DNA of 64,000 bases from Seminavis robusta. Taxonomy: Eukaryota; Bacillariophyta; Bacillariophyceae; Naviculales; Naviculaceae. Positions 53,601 through 64,000 of this stretch are shown in pieces; the first letter of the stretch is position 1; each line of letters starts with the position of its first letter. Location: contig CAICTM010000394.1 of NCBI GenBank assembly GCA_903772945.1, positions 1-64,000 of the forward strand. Reading direction: 5' to 3'. The notes under the pieces were generated by a model that worked only from the letters and a program-made list of their open reading frames with translations, ran no database searches and had not been told where the DNA came from. Made by a program: the position numbers and the translations under genes.

Positions 53601-54773
53601 CTACACCGCACCTCTGCCAGCACTAAACTGCTTGGTTTCACCAATCAACCAGGATCCAAAGGATCCAGGAGCAACACGGTCCTTCATGAGTGACTCCAAT
53701 CGCTCCCGAGGTTCCAATACGGGTTCTATCGTCAACGGGAAGGTTCCCCAGTGAATTGGCACAGCATTGACAGCACGGCAAGCATCCATCATTTTGACAG
53801 CTTCCTCCACATTGATGTGATTGTGTTTCATAAAGCCTCGTGGTTCATAGGCACCAATAGGAATAGCAGCAACATCAAATGGACCATATGCTTCACCCAC
53901 CAATTCCTGCATACTATCAAACCAGGCAGTGTCCCCAGGGAAGAGAGCCTTTTGCGTTGGAACAGCTGTTGGAGCCTTTTGATCATCATCGTCATCGCTA
54001 TGAGTGGCCATACTGTATCCACACCAGAGTGTCTTATCTCGGTCCACTCCAAGCCGACTGGACCAATGCCTCATGGGGACGCTGGTAATGCGTAACGACT
54101 GCCTTGTAGCACCAATGGCACTGGACCCAGCGGGGTTGTAGTTGTAATCATAGTGTTCATTCCAATCCAGCTCTTGCACCAGAGCGTGCTTGGATATCTT
54201 TTTGTGAAACCACAGCTTCAATCCCAATGGAACCACAAACGTCGTCGCTGGTGAGAATTTGTGAATATCTCTCACACTGGCAAAATCCAAGTGATCATAG
54301 TGATTGTGGGAAATGATCACCACATCAATGAGCAAGTGATGGCACAACTCAGCAATGGTGCAGGGAGGAGATCGATACCGTTTGGGTCCATTCCACTGAG
54401 TGGGAGCACAACGTTGCGAAAAGACGGGATCAGCCAATACGGAACATCCTTGAATCTGAAACAGCACAGAAGCATGGCTCATCCAAGTCACTTGGATTTT
54501 TTCCAGTGGAGGGTGCCGCAGCTGCTCCCACTTTTCATAGTCAAAGTATTGGACTGGAAAATGCTCATCGAGAAATGCCTGGGAAGGAGGCCGAAACAGA
54601 GCCAGTTTGGGCGCGACATCCCCTACGAATTGGTTGGCCTCTTTCAACAGACTCTTTTTCCCTTGGGGCTCGCCATCCACCAGCCACGCCTCTCGTTCGT
54701 TCACACGTTGCTGAACCAGTGCAGCAATTTCAGCTCTGCTACGGCTGGTCGGAGCGGCTTTAGTCTTGGTCAT
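53601..54773 (-). CDS. NAPE-PLD-like metallo-beta-lactamase-fold phospholipase D
   Basis: From ATG 54773 (MTKTKAAPTSRSRAEI) the protein has 390 residues; the frame is open 72 codons further but that part looks like 5' leader. The metallo-beta-lactamase motif is HNHYDH (in VVIISHNHYDHLDF), preceded by WMSHASVLFQIQG and WNGPKRYRSPP, and followed by PLGLKLWF, LFPGDTAWF and PIHWGTFPL. These are the landmarks of N-acyl-phosphatidylethanolamine phospholipase D, a zinc enzyme releasing N-acylethanolamines. Membrane association and lipid signalling are inferred from the family. The 3' neighbour is the RND protein, convergent, with a 179-bp gap. Confidence 0.85.
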   Translation of the reverse strand: MTKTKAAPTSRSRAEIAALVQQRVNEREAWLVDGEPQGKKSLLKEANQFVGDVAPKLALFRPPSQAFLDEHFPVQYFDYEKWEQLRHPPLEKIQVTWMSHASVLFQIQGCSVLADPVFSQRCAPTQWNGPKRYRSPPCTIAELCHHLLIDVVIISHNHYDHLDFASVRDIHKFSPATTFVVPLGLKLWFHKKISKHALVQELDWNEHYDYNYNPAGSSAIGATRQSLRITSVPMRHWSSRLGVDRDKTLWCGYSMATHSDDDDDQKAPTAVPTQKALFPGDTAWFDSMQELVGEAYGPFDVAAIPIGAYEPRGFMKHNHINVEEAVKMMDACRAVNAVPIHWGTFPLTIEPVLEPRERLESLMKDRVAPGSFGSWLIGETKQFSAGRGAV

Positions 54774-55082
54774 GGTAGTGCTGATGATAGAATAATAATG
54801 AAAGTAAGTGTGGATACCCTCAAGTCTGTGGGAAATTGCGTGTTGGCTGTTGGAAGCAACTCGGAATGGCTCTTTTTGACCGTTGAGAACAGCCCTAACC
54901 CGTAACTCTACGGTTGCTTCCCACGCTTGCCTCCACGACAAGCGCACTTCCCGTGACCACGGCAAAACACGGTTCTTTATTGGGGTCAAACTTGGTTGGC
55001 TGATCGCCCCTCCTTGTTCTGGTGTTGCTAGCTAGAGTAGGGAAATGGGCCCGGGAGGATGGATGTTTGTGGGATGAAACAA
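54774..55082. other. Intergenic; no gene seen
   Basis: It holds a CTAGCTAG word at 55028-55035 and the likely promoter and leader of the NAPE-PLD-like gene. Confidence 0.45.
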
Positions 55083-55505
55083 CCTGCAAGTTTTCAGCAC
55101 AAAGTGGTCACTTGAGCATCCTTCATTTTTTAATGGGCCCATGAGAATGTGCTTCCACATGCAGGGTGCTGCAGCAGTTCGTGGCCACTCGGCCATTCTG
55201 CAATATGCCAAAGAGAATGGATGCCCATGGGATGCAACCACATGCATGGGTGCTGCGAGGTGTGGTCACCTGGGCGTTCTGAAATATGCCGGAGAGAATG
55301 GTTGCGAATGTGATGCATCCACATCCATGGCTGCTGTGGAAGGAGGTTACAGTCTACTAACAAAGTATGCTCTTGAGAATGGATGCCTCTGGGGTGATTG
55401 ATTATACATGACATTGTGTGGGTGTAGGAAGTCCCTGGGATGATTATACATTTGTGGGTGCCCATGAGAATGAATGGGCCGCCCCTGGGAAGCAATGACG
55501 TGCTA
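55083..55505 (+). pseudogene. Relic of a 27-residue ankyrin-like repeat gene
   Basis: Four to five units of the same repeat family as the gene at 40339-41967 are visible: one before 55141 (SAQSGHLSILHF), three in an open frame at 55141-55401 (AKENGCPWDATTC, AGENGCECDASTS, ALENGCLWGD) and a trace near 55455-55490. The units are separated by a stop and a frame change, and no N-terminal region remains. Homology to the live gene at 40339 is at family level; direct descent is not shown. Confidence 0.7.
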
Positions 55506-56073
55506 TTGGCTGCATTTGTTGACGTCGAACAGCAAAATCGTACAAAATGAGAGCTATCGTACGTGCCGGATGCTAGTAGCTGGCCAATACCTAGTACTAG
55601 GTCGCATCTGTTTTAACATAACCAAATTTGCCAGGAGACGGGCGGCAACCATAGCTACGGTACCGTACGATGAACGAGACGAGTGGGTGTGATGGGAACG
55701 AATACCCCTTTCCGTCCTCTTTTAACCTTGGAGGGAGCACGTCGGTTGAAATTGTTGACAATCCAGTTGCCTCATGCCAGACAACGAACGACGCAAACCA
55801 ACGAGAGACAGGAGCATAAGGAGTATCTGATGAAAGCCAGACAGCAGCGGTGATGGTACGTGATTGTTCTACAGTACAGGCACATGACAAAGAAACTTGT
55901 CTAAACATACTAATATTTCACATCTATCTGCATCCAAGGCAATGCAGGTTCTTTCATCTTGCCATGCAATTCGACTTGCTCTTAATAACGTCATGACACA
56001 GAACTGCATACAATACAATACGAACACAAAACATCAATATACAGAATCAACACTTGTGCGGGTGTGTAGCCCT
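55506..56073. other. Intergenic; no gene seen
   Basis: GGTACCGTACG words occur near 55659. This is the 3' flank of the kinase gene. Confidence 0.5.
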
Positions 56074-58131
56074 TCAATTTTCTTCTTCTTCTTGTGGCAA
56101 TGGCTCGAGTTGCCGTTCAATTTCCGCGTTTCGCTCTGGACTGTCCTTGAGCTCCAGTTCCCCGCCCGAAACGATTCGGCTCAACGTGGTGGGTTTGGCA
56201 ATGAGCAAGGAGGGGGGTGTCAATGCCGCCGCCGCATCAGACGACACTTCCTTCTTTGGATGAGCACCCTTCTTGTGTTGATCGGTGGTGGGCGATCCCA
56301 AGGGCGACAGAGCCGGCACCTCCAAAAAGTCGGCGGCCCTTCGTCGATGTTGCAAGAGCTCATCAAAGACAATGTGATTGAGCGACGTATCCATCATCAT
56401 GCCTCCCGTCATCTCGGCCGAATTAATGGAATCGTCGCCCCACAATTCTCCATTGTGACTGTTATTGTGGCTGTAATTGTTGTAATTGCCACTTCTGGAA
56501 TCGGGATCCAACGAGGGCGACGATAGGTTGGAGTGCCGACTTCCGGCAATGCTCGCGTTAGCCCCTCCTCCAGTTGTTGTTGTCGTCACCACAATCAAGG
56601 AGTGAATGGATCGAGCATCGTCCTCGGGAGTTGCCACAGCCGGAGCCGAGGGATTGTTGTTGTTGTCCGGAGTGTCGCCGGTACCGCACGCCAAGAGTTC
56701 TTCGTGATCCGATTCCGTGACAGTGACCGTCGTCGCCGAAACGACCGAATCAGCCGCCTTGTCCTGTTGTTGTTGTTCCGGATAGGATCCATCTTGTTGT
56801 CGTCGGTCTTGAATGATTTCTTCGAGTCGTTCCACAATGGTATGAATATCAATCCGGTACCTCACGTACTGTTCCCACGCCTCGCGAACCAATTTCAAGA
56901 GCGGCTGTGGTTCTCCTCGGGGTGGTTGTTCGCACATTTGCAAAAATGCCTTGGTATTGGGTCGTCGTCCTTGGGCACAGACCAATTCTTGGTGATCCGC
57001 ATCGGAGAGTGACGCAAATGGTTTGCAGAGTGAAACCATTTCAAAGACCGTCATGGCCCAGGAGTAGCAATCAATTTTTTCATTGTAGCGACCACTAATG
57101 AACATTTCGACGGCGGCATAGCGACGAGTTCCGACCTTGGTCATCAAGTAGTAATCGTCGAGATCGACATCGTCATCATCTTCGTCGTCGTCTTCGTCCT
57201 CAGTGCGGTGGCTGACCGTGGAGTATTCCGAGGCATCCATAAAAGTACTATTGTCTGTGTTGTTATTGTCCATCATATTGCTGTCCGTGTTGTTCCGTGG
57301 CAGCGGCAATTCGCGACAGAGTCCAAAATCGAACAATTGCAATTGTCGATTGTCCGAACGAAAGCCAATGTTGGCGGGCTTGACATCGCGAAAGATGATG
57401 CGTCGTTGATGCAAATACTGCAGAGCGGACGCCATTTGCAAGGCATAGTCCAATTTGGTGGCGTATTCCGGCATAGGTTCGGACCCTCGTCTCCAGTGAT
57501 GAATGCGTTGATCGAGTGTCGCTTCCAACTGGTCCATGACGAAAAAGTATGCATCGTAGCGTCCGTCTTGTTGCATACTGGTCAAGTGTCCCTTGGTCAT
57601 GGCGCGAATGGGGACAATGTGGGGATGAGACAGTTTCGACAAGTACTGGGCTTCCGTCACCAAATCGGCACACGCCAATGTGAACCGTGGAGGATATTTG
57701 GTCAAGCGTTTGCGGAGTTGTTTCACGGCCAGTGGCTGTTGTTTGGCGCATTGTGCCAATTGCTGACGGGCATCTTGTTGATTGCGCCACTCATTCTGGC
57801 CATTGTTGCTATTGTTATTGTCTGTGTGAAGGACAATCCCCGAAACGTCCCAGACTTGACAAAAGCCTCCTTCACCCAACAATTTGCCAATCACCAATTC
57901 GTTGTGGTCCAACAAGGGAATACTACTGCTAGTGCTAGTAGTAGTAGACTCGCACAAGAAGGGTGCCTTGCTGGACATGTCATTCACGTACTCGTCCACT
58001 ACTCCGGCTGCTTTCTTGACAATGCGTCCCCGCATGTGATGCGCTGGATTCAGGGTCTTTTGAAAGAGATTGGTGATGCTACCATTCAGCATGCTACCCG
58101 TGCTCCGTTGGCGTCGGTGTTTGCTCGCCAT
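56074..58131 (-). CDS. Serine/threonine protein kinase with long disordered C-terminus
   Basis: The intronless 685-residue protein has a kinase domain at about residues 80-455. The Gly loop is GKLLGEGGFCQVW and the catalytic Lys lies in LAVKQLRKRL. The catalytic loop is FRDVKPANI (His of HRD replaced by Phe), then FDFGLC and KVGTRRYAAVEMF, the last in place of APE. Two Asp/Asn-rich inserts occur, one with a DEDDDEDDDDVDLDDYY run before the activation end. The C-terminal ~230 residues are Gln/Asn/Ser-rich and low-complexity. The overall pattern is a tyrosine-kinase-like or protist-specific Ser/Thr kinase with all key catalytic residues. Substrates are unknown. Confidence 0.85.
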   Translation of the reverse strand: MASKHRRQRSTGSMLNGSITNLFQKTLNPAHHMRGRIVKKAAGVVDEYVNDMSSKAPFLCESTTTSTSSSIPLLDHNELVIGKLLGEGGFCQVWDVSGIVLHTDNNNSNNGQNEWRNQQDARQQLAQCAKQQPLAVKQLRKRLTKYPPRFTLACADLVTEAQYLSKLSHPHIVPIRAMTKGHLTSMQQDGRYDAYFFVMDQLEATLDQRIHHWRRGSEPMPEYATKLDYALQMASALQYLHQRRIIFRDVKPANIGFRSDNRQLQLFDFGLCRELPLPRNNTDSNMMDNNNTDNSTFMDASEYSTVSHRTEDEDDDEDDDDVDLDDYYLMTKVGTRRYAAVEMFISGRYNEKIDCYSWAMTVFEMVSLCKPFASLSDADHQELVCAQGRRPNTKAFLQMCEQPPRGEPQPLLKLVREAWEQYVRYRIDIHTIVERLEEIIQDRRQQDGSYPEQQQQDKAADSVVSATTVTVTESDHEELLACGTGDTPDNNNNPSAPAVATPEDDARSIHSLIVVTTTTTGGGANASIAGSRHSNLSSPSLDPDSRSGNYNNYSHNNSHNGELWGDDSINSAEMTGGMMMDTSLNHIVFDELLQHRRRAADFLEVPALSPLGSPTTDQHKKGAHPKKEVSSDAAAALTPPSLLIAKPTTLSRIVSGGELELKDSPERNAEIERQLEPLPQEEEEN

Positions 58132-59653
58132 CTTGTCTTATTATTGGATTGGTTAATGGAAGGATATGAATGTGTATCACGATATCACTACTTGATGATG
58201 AGTGAATTCGGATTGGGTGGGGTAGCCTTGCCAAGAGTGTGATAATCAATCAATCAATCCTGTGGTTGGTACCGCTGGGTATAGGACGTTATAGATAGAT
58301 ATTGTGGCACACAACCAAATAGCAGACAACTTTTTGTTTCTCTTCCGCCAAACACAGAGTGGCTACAATGGGGAAGATAACCAAAATGGGGAAGATAATA
58401 GTCGAACCACCAAACTTTGCAAGTCCAACCTCACCAAACCACTCAAGAAGTGAGCCAAAAGAAGGAATGAGAGTGCGGCAATAGCTGTATGAGCTGCTGT
58501 ATGTGACAATGGTTGTTTCTCGGAAGCGGAGAAGAGCTCTATTCCGTGTGACCAAATTCAACGGGAAGATGAGGCATTTAACGAAAGTGCAACCAACCGG
58601 TAAACGCAAAGCCACCGGATAGCAGCACCTCCATGGCATCGCATCATCGCATCAATCATGTTGCATTGGGTTTTTTGACTGAACCTTCAGGATAAAGGAA
58701 ACGCCGGATAGACTAGCTAGTAATAAGTTGATACATATCCTTGCAGTACCGGTACTAGTAGCATAGGATAAAGCTTTCTGACCGATAGTGGTTTGTGCTG
58801 CGCTCAGCCACTCCAGCAGAGGGTACCGTATCTGAATGATACTGCAGCAAGCCTTATCAGTCCACTCTTTACAAAAACTGAAACCATTGGCAAGAGCTAG
58901 ACAATGCATTGTTGGACGAAAAGGACTGGCTAAGAAATCCACGGTGTACCTGAAGTTTTTTTATTGTAGCTAACCTACCTGCTTGCAGAGACAGTACGGT
59001 AGCATATCTTCAGCAACCTAGCTAGCCCAACCTAGTAGTTTCCACCTTCGGGTACCAGCGTTCCGCGGCCAGCGAAGACTATCATCCACAGTGAGGCATC
59101 CCAGTGATCTGATTGTCCGCACTGGGCCACTGGACAACCCATTGTGTTTTCTCTCATCTCCCTTTTATATTCGCCAGGTCGAAGCTTAAGAGTTAAATTA
59201 ATTAAGCACGCAAGTGCTACCAAGTTAGAATTCACCAACTGACTCGTTCGTTGAACGCCACGACCAACAACTCGATGGTCGAGTCTTAACCTGGAAGATT
59301 TACGTCACTCTAGTCGTTTGTATGCTTCAAACTTTATTCATTATCTTCATGGCTGATGATTAATTTTAGCCATTTTTGGCGATTAACTCCTGGAGGCTCC
59401 TTTGTCACACATCCCTAAGGAGAGAAATGCTTTGGTGGTGGAGCAGGAGATAAAGGAACGCCATCCTTGTTCCACTGAAATCCCTGAAGAGAAACGGTTG
59501 CCCTCCTGCAAGCGAGCCATTCCAGGTTCCCCCCTCGAAAAAGGCGGGAGTGATCAGAGTTGTTCTCCTCCATTTCTTGGTCACTCCGCCGCGAGAGTCA
59601 GAGTTGAGGGCAAAAGCGGTAGAAGGCAGTGATCTGATTGGCTAATCAACCTA
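58132..59653. other. Intergenic, 1.5 kb; no gene seen
   Basis: It contains the kinase promoter, CTAG words at 58711 and 59021, and short frames without recognisable motifs. Confidence 0.5.
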
Positions 59654-59760
59654 TGACATCAGCAAATGCGTCAGCAAAGATTCAAATATACTTAACGTAC
59701 CGTTTATAAAGATTACAGAGCTAGTGTGCTACCAAATCGCGGATTTCTTCTTTCGCGAAA
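59654..59760 (+). promoter_or_regulatory. Promoter-like cluster: bZIP-type sites, TATA box, E2F-type palindrome
   Basis: In order are TGACATCA (59654-59661), TGCGTCAGCA (59667-59676), TATAAA (59705-59710) and the perfect palindrome TTTCGCGAAA (59751-59760). A second CGCGAAA lies near 59794. The order and spacing fit a + strand promoter for the small gene at 59888; function is inferred only. Confidence 0.45.
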
Positions 59761-59887
59761 ACCGAAAGAAGGATTCCATCGGGAATTCCATCGCGAAAAA
59801 TCGACAATGACATGCTGCCGTTGCTTTTCAACTCGACAGTCATTAACTCGGCCAAAAAGCCAGTAGCAGCAGCAGCAAAAGAGGACC

Positions 59888-60313
59888 ATGGAGCCACCAA
59901 CAGCAGCTACCACTCACAATGGAGGAATGGGCTGCCAAAGTCAACAGAGGAACTCGCAACAGAAGAGAGCCTACCAACTGGCCACCAACAACAACAACAG
60001 ATCCAAGAGAGCCAGAGAAGAAGGACCACAAACAACGCTGGGAGGAGAGGTAGCAGAAGGCTTTGATCCGTTGAAGAAGTGTGTCATCTGTAAGGCCAGA
60101 CATCTTGGTCTCAGAATCCCAAAAAGATCACACCACGTTCTCTGTATTAAGAATACAGTAACAAGAGGAAGAGGAGATTTGAATGAGCTGATAATGGAAA
60201 CTATCAGAGAGAGCAGAAGACTCACAAGGCACTTCAGTGCTCCTCTTCCACTGAATGAGAGAGGAAGCTGGAAGCACTCAACAAGAGTGCTAACGTGGGG
60301 AAATACTACTTGA
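59888..60313 (+). CDS. Small Cys/His (zinc-knuckle-like) protein, function unknown
   Basis: The 141-residue frame has a Gln/Asn-rich start, then CVICKARHLGLRIPKRSHHVLC (a Cys-x2-Cys ... His-His-x3-Cys set able to bind one zinc) followed by KNTVTRGRGD. I have a sense that similar CxxC...HHxxxC modules recur in diatom hypothetical and mobile-element proteins, but cannot name a family. The overlapping frame from 59812 is an alternative start region in another frame. It lies between the promoter-like cluster and a copia relic, so it could be the 5' piece of a mobile element rather than a host gene. Confidence 0.4.
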   Translation: MEPPTAATTHNGGMGCQSQQRNSQQKRAYQLATNNNNRSKRAREEGPQTTLGGEVAEGFDPLKKCVICKARHLGLRIPKRSHHVLCIKNTVTRGRGDLNELIMETIRESRRLTRHFSAPLPLNERGSWKHSTRVLTWGNTT

Positions 60314-60699
60314 ATAGAGGGATCTTGTAGAGGTAGCTACCACCCGACGAGATCAACTGCAACTATTCAAGACGAGTGCAAGGTAAATGCAAAGTTCGCT
60401 TCTTAGTAATTCATAATCTGTGTTGTGAGCTTTGATTGATGCGATCAGTAAAGCTAGTTGTAGCGTGTTGGATCAATACATCGTGGTAGTTGATACGGAA
60501 GTCAACGTGGTATCTGCGGGAAATGGTTCGTTGGCAGGATGCTTTACTCCTGTCGAATAAATACTCCAATTTACCGTGTCCTTTGGTTTCGTTGAGAACG
60601 TGTTCTTGCCAGCGTTCTCTGTTCCATCGTGTTGACTCATAAACATGACTCAATCTACTCACGGATCTCTGAGTCGTGGGAGGAACTGTAACGCTTTCA
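60314..60699. other. Flank of the copia relic; no gene seen
   Basis: This is probably the element's 3' non-coding part, possibly including remains of an LTR; no LTR boundary could be recognised. The open frame at 60411-60791 is not a gene. Confidence 0.4.
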
Positions 60700-63600
60700 C
60701 TCCCCTCAGTGGCGACTGTCGACTCTGAGTGTTTCTTACCGCAATCCTTGGTATCTCTGACCAAAACAGCAGTGCATTCAGCATAGGCCATACCGATGTA
60801 TAGTCCCAGTGTTTGCTGAGGATATCTGCAGGGTTAGTAGATCAGGGATATGATGAAATCTCAAGATACTTGCGGCAACGGCTTCCCTAGTACGGTGGTA
60901 GAAAAGCGCATTGTGTCTTTTGAGAATCTTTGAGTGTGGCATCGAGGCGGTGTTGACTACCGTCTCGTTGTCTCCGAACATCATGGTCGGTGTGTGACCA
61001 GTACTCTAGGTACCTGAACGTGCTCCGTAGTTCATGATCTGTTCAGTGGCGGTACGGGCTGCAACATACTCAGATCCGAACGTGCGGTCTCGACTGTTGA
61101 CTGTAGCTTGCTGAACAGTCGATGGGAGTCTTGTTCGCTAGGTGTAGGACTCCGGTAACTGATCGGCCACTGATGAGATCGTGAGAGGTTCGCATCCACA
61201 TATGTGGTGAGATGACCCGTTTGCCTCGAGGTACGGTGCGTTGTGCGGCTGAACTTCTTTGGCACATGGTAGCATGAGTATTCCATTCGTACTCTTTCTT
61301 GGGAATCGCTGAGTAATCCGGTTCTCCTTTCGGATACGTATGATGCCGTGTCGCATCTTGGAAAGGTACCGCAGATTCTCTTACTCGTTCTAAGTGACCC
61401 ATTCTTGGTGCTGCCGAAATCTGGACATCGTCATGGTGGCCGTGGCGATATCGAACCTTCCAATTTGGATGGCCCACTGTAGACTACCGATGAGTGACTG
61501 ATATATCTTTTGTGTGTCCAATCGAGTAGCTCTGTTGTGTCAGTCTCTGGGTGGTTCTCCTTTGATGAGTGGAGATGAGACTTGTTTGGGCATGTGTCCG
61601 AAGATTCGTTGGTAGTTGCTGAGTACCTTCTAATATATTTGCGAGGTGCGTAACTCAGATACTCCGTTCTCATCACGGAGAAATCACATCCTAGGTGTAA
61701 GCTGATGGCACCGGTTCTTTAGTTTGAACTTGTGCTCCCTTCCAATGTCGCGATGATCTTGGATGCGTCTTTGCTGACAATAAGGAGGTCGTCTACGTAC
61801 ACAGCGATGTATTCGTAGTAGCTCCCTTTGTCTCTCATCCAGATGTCTGATTCGGCTTTTGAAGGAAAGAATCCCATCGAACGAAGAACATCTGCAAATC
61901 GTTCATGCCATCGTAACCCAGAAGACTTGAGTCGTATAGGGCACGGCTGATGATGAGGGTGCATCCTTCTCGATCTCCAATTCGGGTCCTGCGACAACGT
62001 ACTACCTTCTCTTTCGTATATGATTCCAAGTAGGCGTTTCCAATGTCTGTTGCCATACCTCACAATCATGAGTTCTGCGAGGAATGTGAGGATACGAATC
62101 CCTCTAACGAAACCACACTGGAATAGACGGAGTCTACTGGTGTATAAGTGAGATGTCCTCCAGCGACAAGTCTTGCTTTGTGTCGCCCATCGTGTTTGAC
62201 TGCGTAACCATATGCACTCGATCTTCTTCCAATCTGGTCCAAGGTTATGTCCCTTTCCTTTGTGTGATGAAGGTCTCGTACTATATAATCTGATTAAGCT
62301 CAATCATCTCGGCATCTCTCACTTGGTATCTCCATTTCGTGCTCTAGTTCCATGGCTTGATCATGGTTGCGTGGAACTTTGAATCCTTACATGAACACGC
62401 GGCTTGGTCCTGAAGGAGTGAAGCTTTGCTTGGTTAGCCGCTCGTACGAGTCGTTTTTGAGTCTTTGCGATCCTCTTGAGCCCTGGTAGTTTGCCATCAA
62501 CTGTGTCTAGTAGACCGGGCTCTTCACATAGATGGCGCCAGTCGACTGGATCAGACTCATGTACTCCCATCTTGTCTTTGGGTGGTAAGAGGCTCCCAAG
62601 TTATCCTTCTCCGGTTTCCCATTCAACTTGTACGTTGAACCGTGAACCCTTGTATCGTTTCTTGTCAGATGATTTGATGGGAACCTTGGTGGATCCCAAG
62701 ATCTCTTGCGGAACTTCCATGTGGCATCCCAAGTTTGGTCTTTTTCAATGTAGTCCACGATATCGTTGTAAGCTACGATTTCCTCGTACTCGTCGTTGAC
62801 TCTGAATTTGAACTTGATCATGTCGGGATGTTGTTGAACCTTCTCCTTGTGGTATTTGACTCTTTCAAGGATCTTGGCTTTTACTCGGGTTCCATCTTCT
62901 GCGGGTGGCAAGAGAAAGGTTCTTTTTAACATCTGTTCAGGAGGTAGTCCTTATTCGGTGGGATTGTCAGTCCTCATGTGCCGTTGTTGAAGATGAAGAT
63001 GGCTCCTCGGCACTAGATGATCCTTTCTCAGGCCCATCCTTCTGATGGTTCGCGATGTTGTCATCATCGTCATTGACCGTTTCTCCCTGGGGCATCCCTC
63101 TGAGAGGCGGTTCGTCCATTGGAGAATTCTCTTCTAGAATGGTCTCCCCTATCTCCCCTTTCTCGTCATCGTCTGGAAGGTCAAAAGGGCTCTGTTTCAT
63201 GTCGATAGTGGGCAGTCTGGCATCATCGACTTCTTCGTCTCTTTTAGACTGACGTATACGCGCTCTGGGATTGCTCCTGACTCGAAATCAAGTTTAAGGT
63301 TGTTGATCCCTCCCTTTGCGAGTCTGACTCTGGACCGACATATGCTCTGTTTGGTATCATCGGTGAAGATCTTGAAGGTGAGTTGATGTCCAACGTTCCA
63401 GTCAAATCCAACGAAGCGTCCACGGATCTCTGAAGACTTGTTGTGTCCGGGCTGGGCATTGTACCCTTGGTTTTTGTATCGTGGAACATAAACAACATCC
63501 CAGAATAGGAATACGAGCAGAATGCTGATATCCACGGTTTGTCCAGTGATAACTTCAAGTGGTGTTCTCCATCCGGGCGATTTCTCTGATGTATGGTTCA

Positions 63601-64000
63601 TAAAATCACCTATCCATTGCATACACAGTAACCAAGCCTCGGGATCAACGTTTCGCAAGTTCATGAACCAGTTATGTTGCGTTTAAGATGTTTCCATCTG
63701 TGCTCTGCGAAGTTTTGATGCTAGTAGTGGGGTTCAGATTGCAAATCGTCAATGAATAGCGCACGAAGTATCTCTTCTACTCGCGCGGAAGTCTGTGATG
63801 AGTGTCCATCCGAGATGAGCTTGTCCTTTGCTCCCCTTGTTCGTATTTCATCCTCAAGGGTGTTTGACAAAACCGCAGTTGGAAGACATACCAGAATACA
63901 TCGAGGACAACATTTACCCCAATATGAAAGATTTGTCCATCATTTACCTTCGTTTTTTGCAAATGCGCGTTTGTCTGCAAGATAGTGTCCGTAAGCAAAC
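60700..64000 (-). mobile_element. Ty1/copia retrotransposon relic, integrase to RNase H
   Basis: On the - strand, Pol parts run in order from the right edge leftwards. Integrase and its C-terminal region span about 64000-62500 (WRTPLEVITGQTVDISIL, VRLAKGG, an acidic Ser-rich linker). Reverse transcriptase (RVT_2) lies around 62300-61700, including VYVDDLLIVSKD. RNase H is at about 61500-60750, ending with HHI and a LSKHW-type tail. The 5' end lies beyond the window and no LTR is identified. It is broken, with roughly ten interruptions, and looks younger and fuller than the relic at 1-2490. It is on the opposite strand and seems to belong to a different copia lineage. Confidence 0.85.

Noticed and set aside
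60411-60791. 126-codon - strand frame
   Set aside because: It overlaps the tail of the copia relic and its non-coding flank, and shows no independent motif.

Overview
The window looks like nuclear DNA of a diatom, most likely a raphid pennate. The reasons are short GT-AG introns (about 70-180 nt), pre-proteins whose signal peptides end in an A-F junction typical of diatom plastid import, 27-residue ankyrin-like repeats, a diatom-style secreted vWFD protein, and Ty1/copia relics. Species assignment is an inference; nothing here fixes it. About twenty host genes lie on both strands, mostly with their own promoters and without operon-like order.

Layout. 1-2490: old copia relic on the + strand. 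2543-3430: a newly recognised non-autonomous DNA transposon with terminal inverted repeats and a perfect 8-bp target duplication. 3461-4704: broken kinase-like gene. 5096-5800: SGNH hydrolase. 6382-10956: ORC1/CDC6-type AAA+ protein with a very long unusual N-terminus. 11277-13838: TPR protein interrupted by one in-frame TGA. 14229-17278: eight-exon secreted vWFD protein with acidic/basic repeats. 17692-26849: SRR1-like, plastid TrmB-like methyltransferase, H15-like, plastid three-domain thioredoxin-fold protein, zinc-finger membrane protein. 27116-27639: second MITE, hAT-like, again with a perfect 8-bp target duplication. 28204-29784: ATP-grasp ligase.

30708-38456 is the standout. Two long reading frames join through a phase-2 intron into one protein of about 2550 residues. 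Its order is a FAAL/NRPS-type adenylation domain, a repeat-rich linker, a carrier-like domain, membrane segments and a left-handed beta-helix terminal region, resembling the bacterial Pls-type single-module synthetases. The lysine expected in the last adenylation motif is replaced by threonine, while the carrier serine seems kept.

40339-58131: ankyrin-like repeat protein, MscS channel, plastid glutathione transferase, NDUFA6 (complex I LYR subunit), Myb/SANT protein, MFS transporter, Patched/NPC1-like sterol-sensing protein, NAPE-PLD-like phospholipase, ankyrin relic and protein kinase. 59654-60313: a promoter-like cluster followed by a small Cys/His protein. About 60700-64000: second copia relic, on the - strand and running off the window. 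Intergenic DNA is rich in the palindromic word CTAGCTAG and in GGTAC/ACCGGT words. All splice sites and family calls were read by eye; none has been tested by alignment or transcript data.
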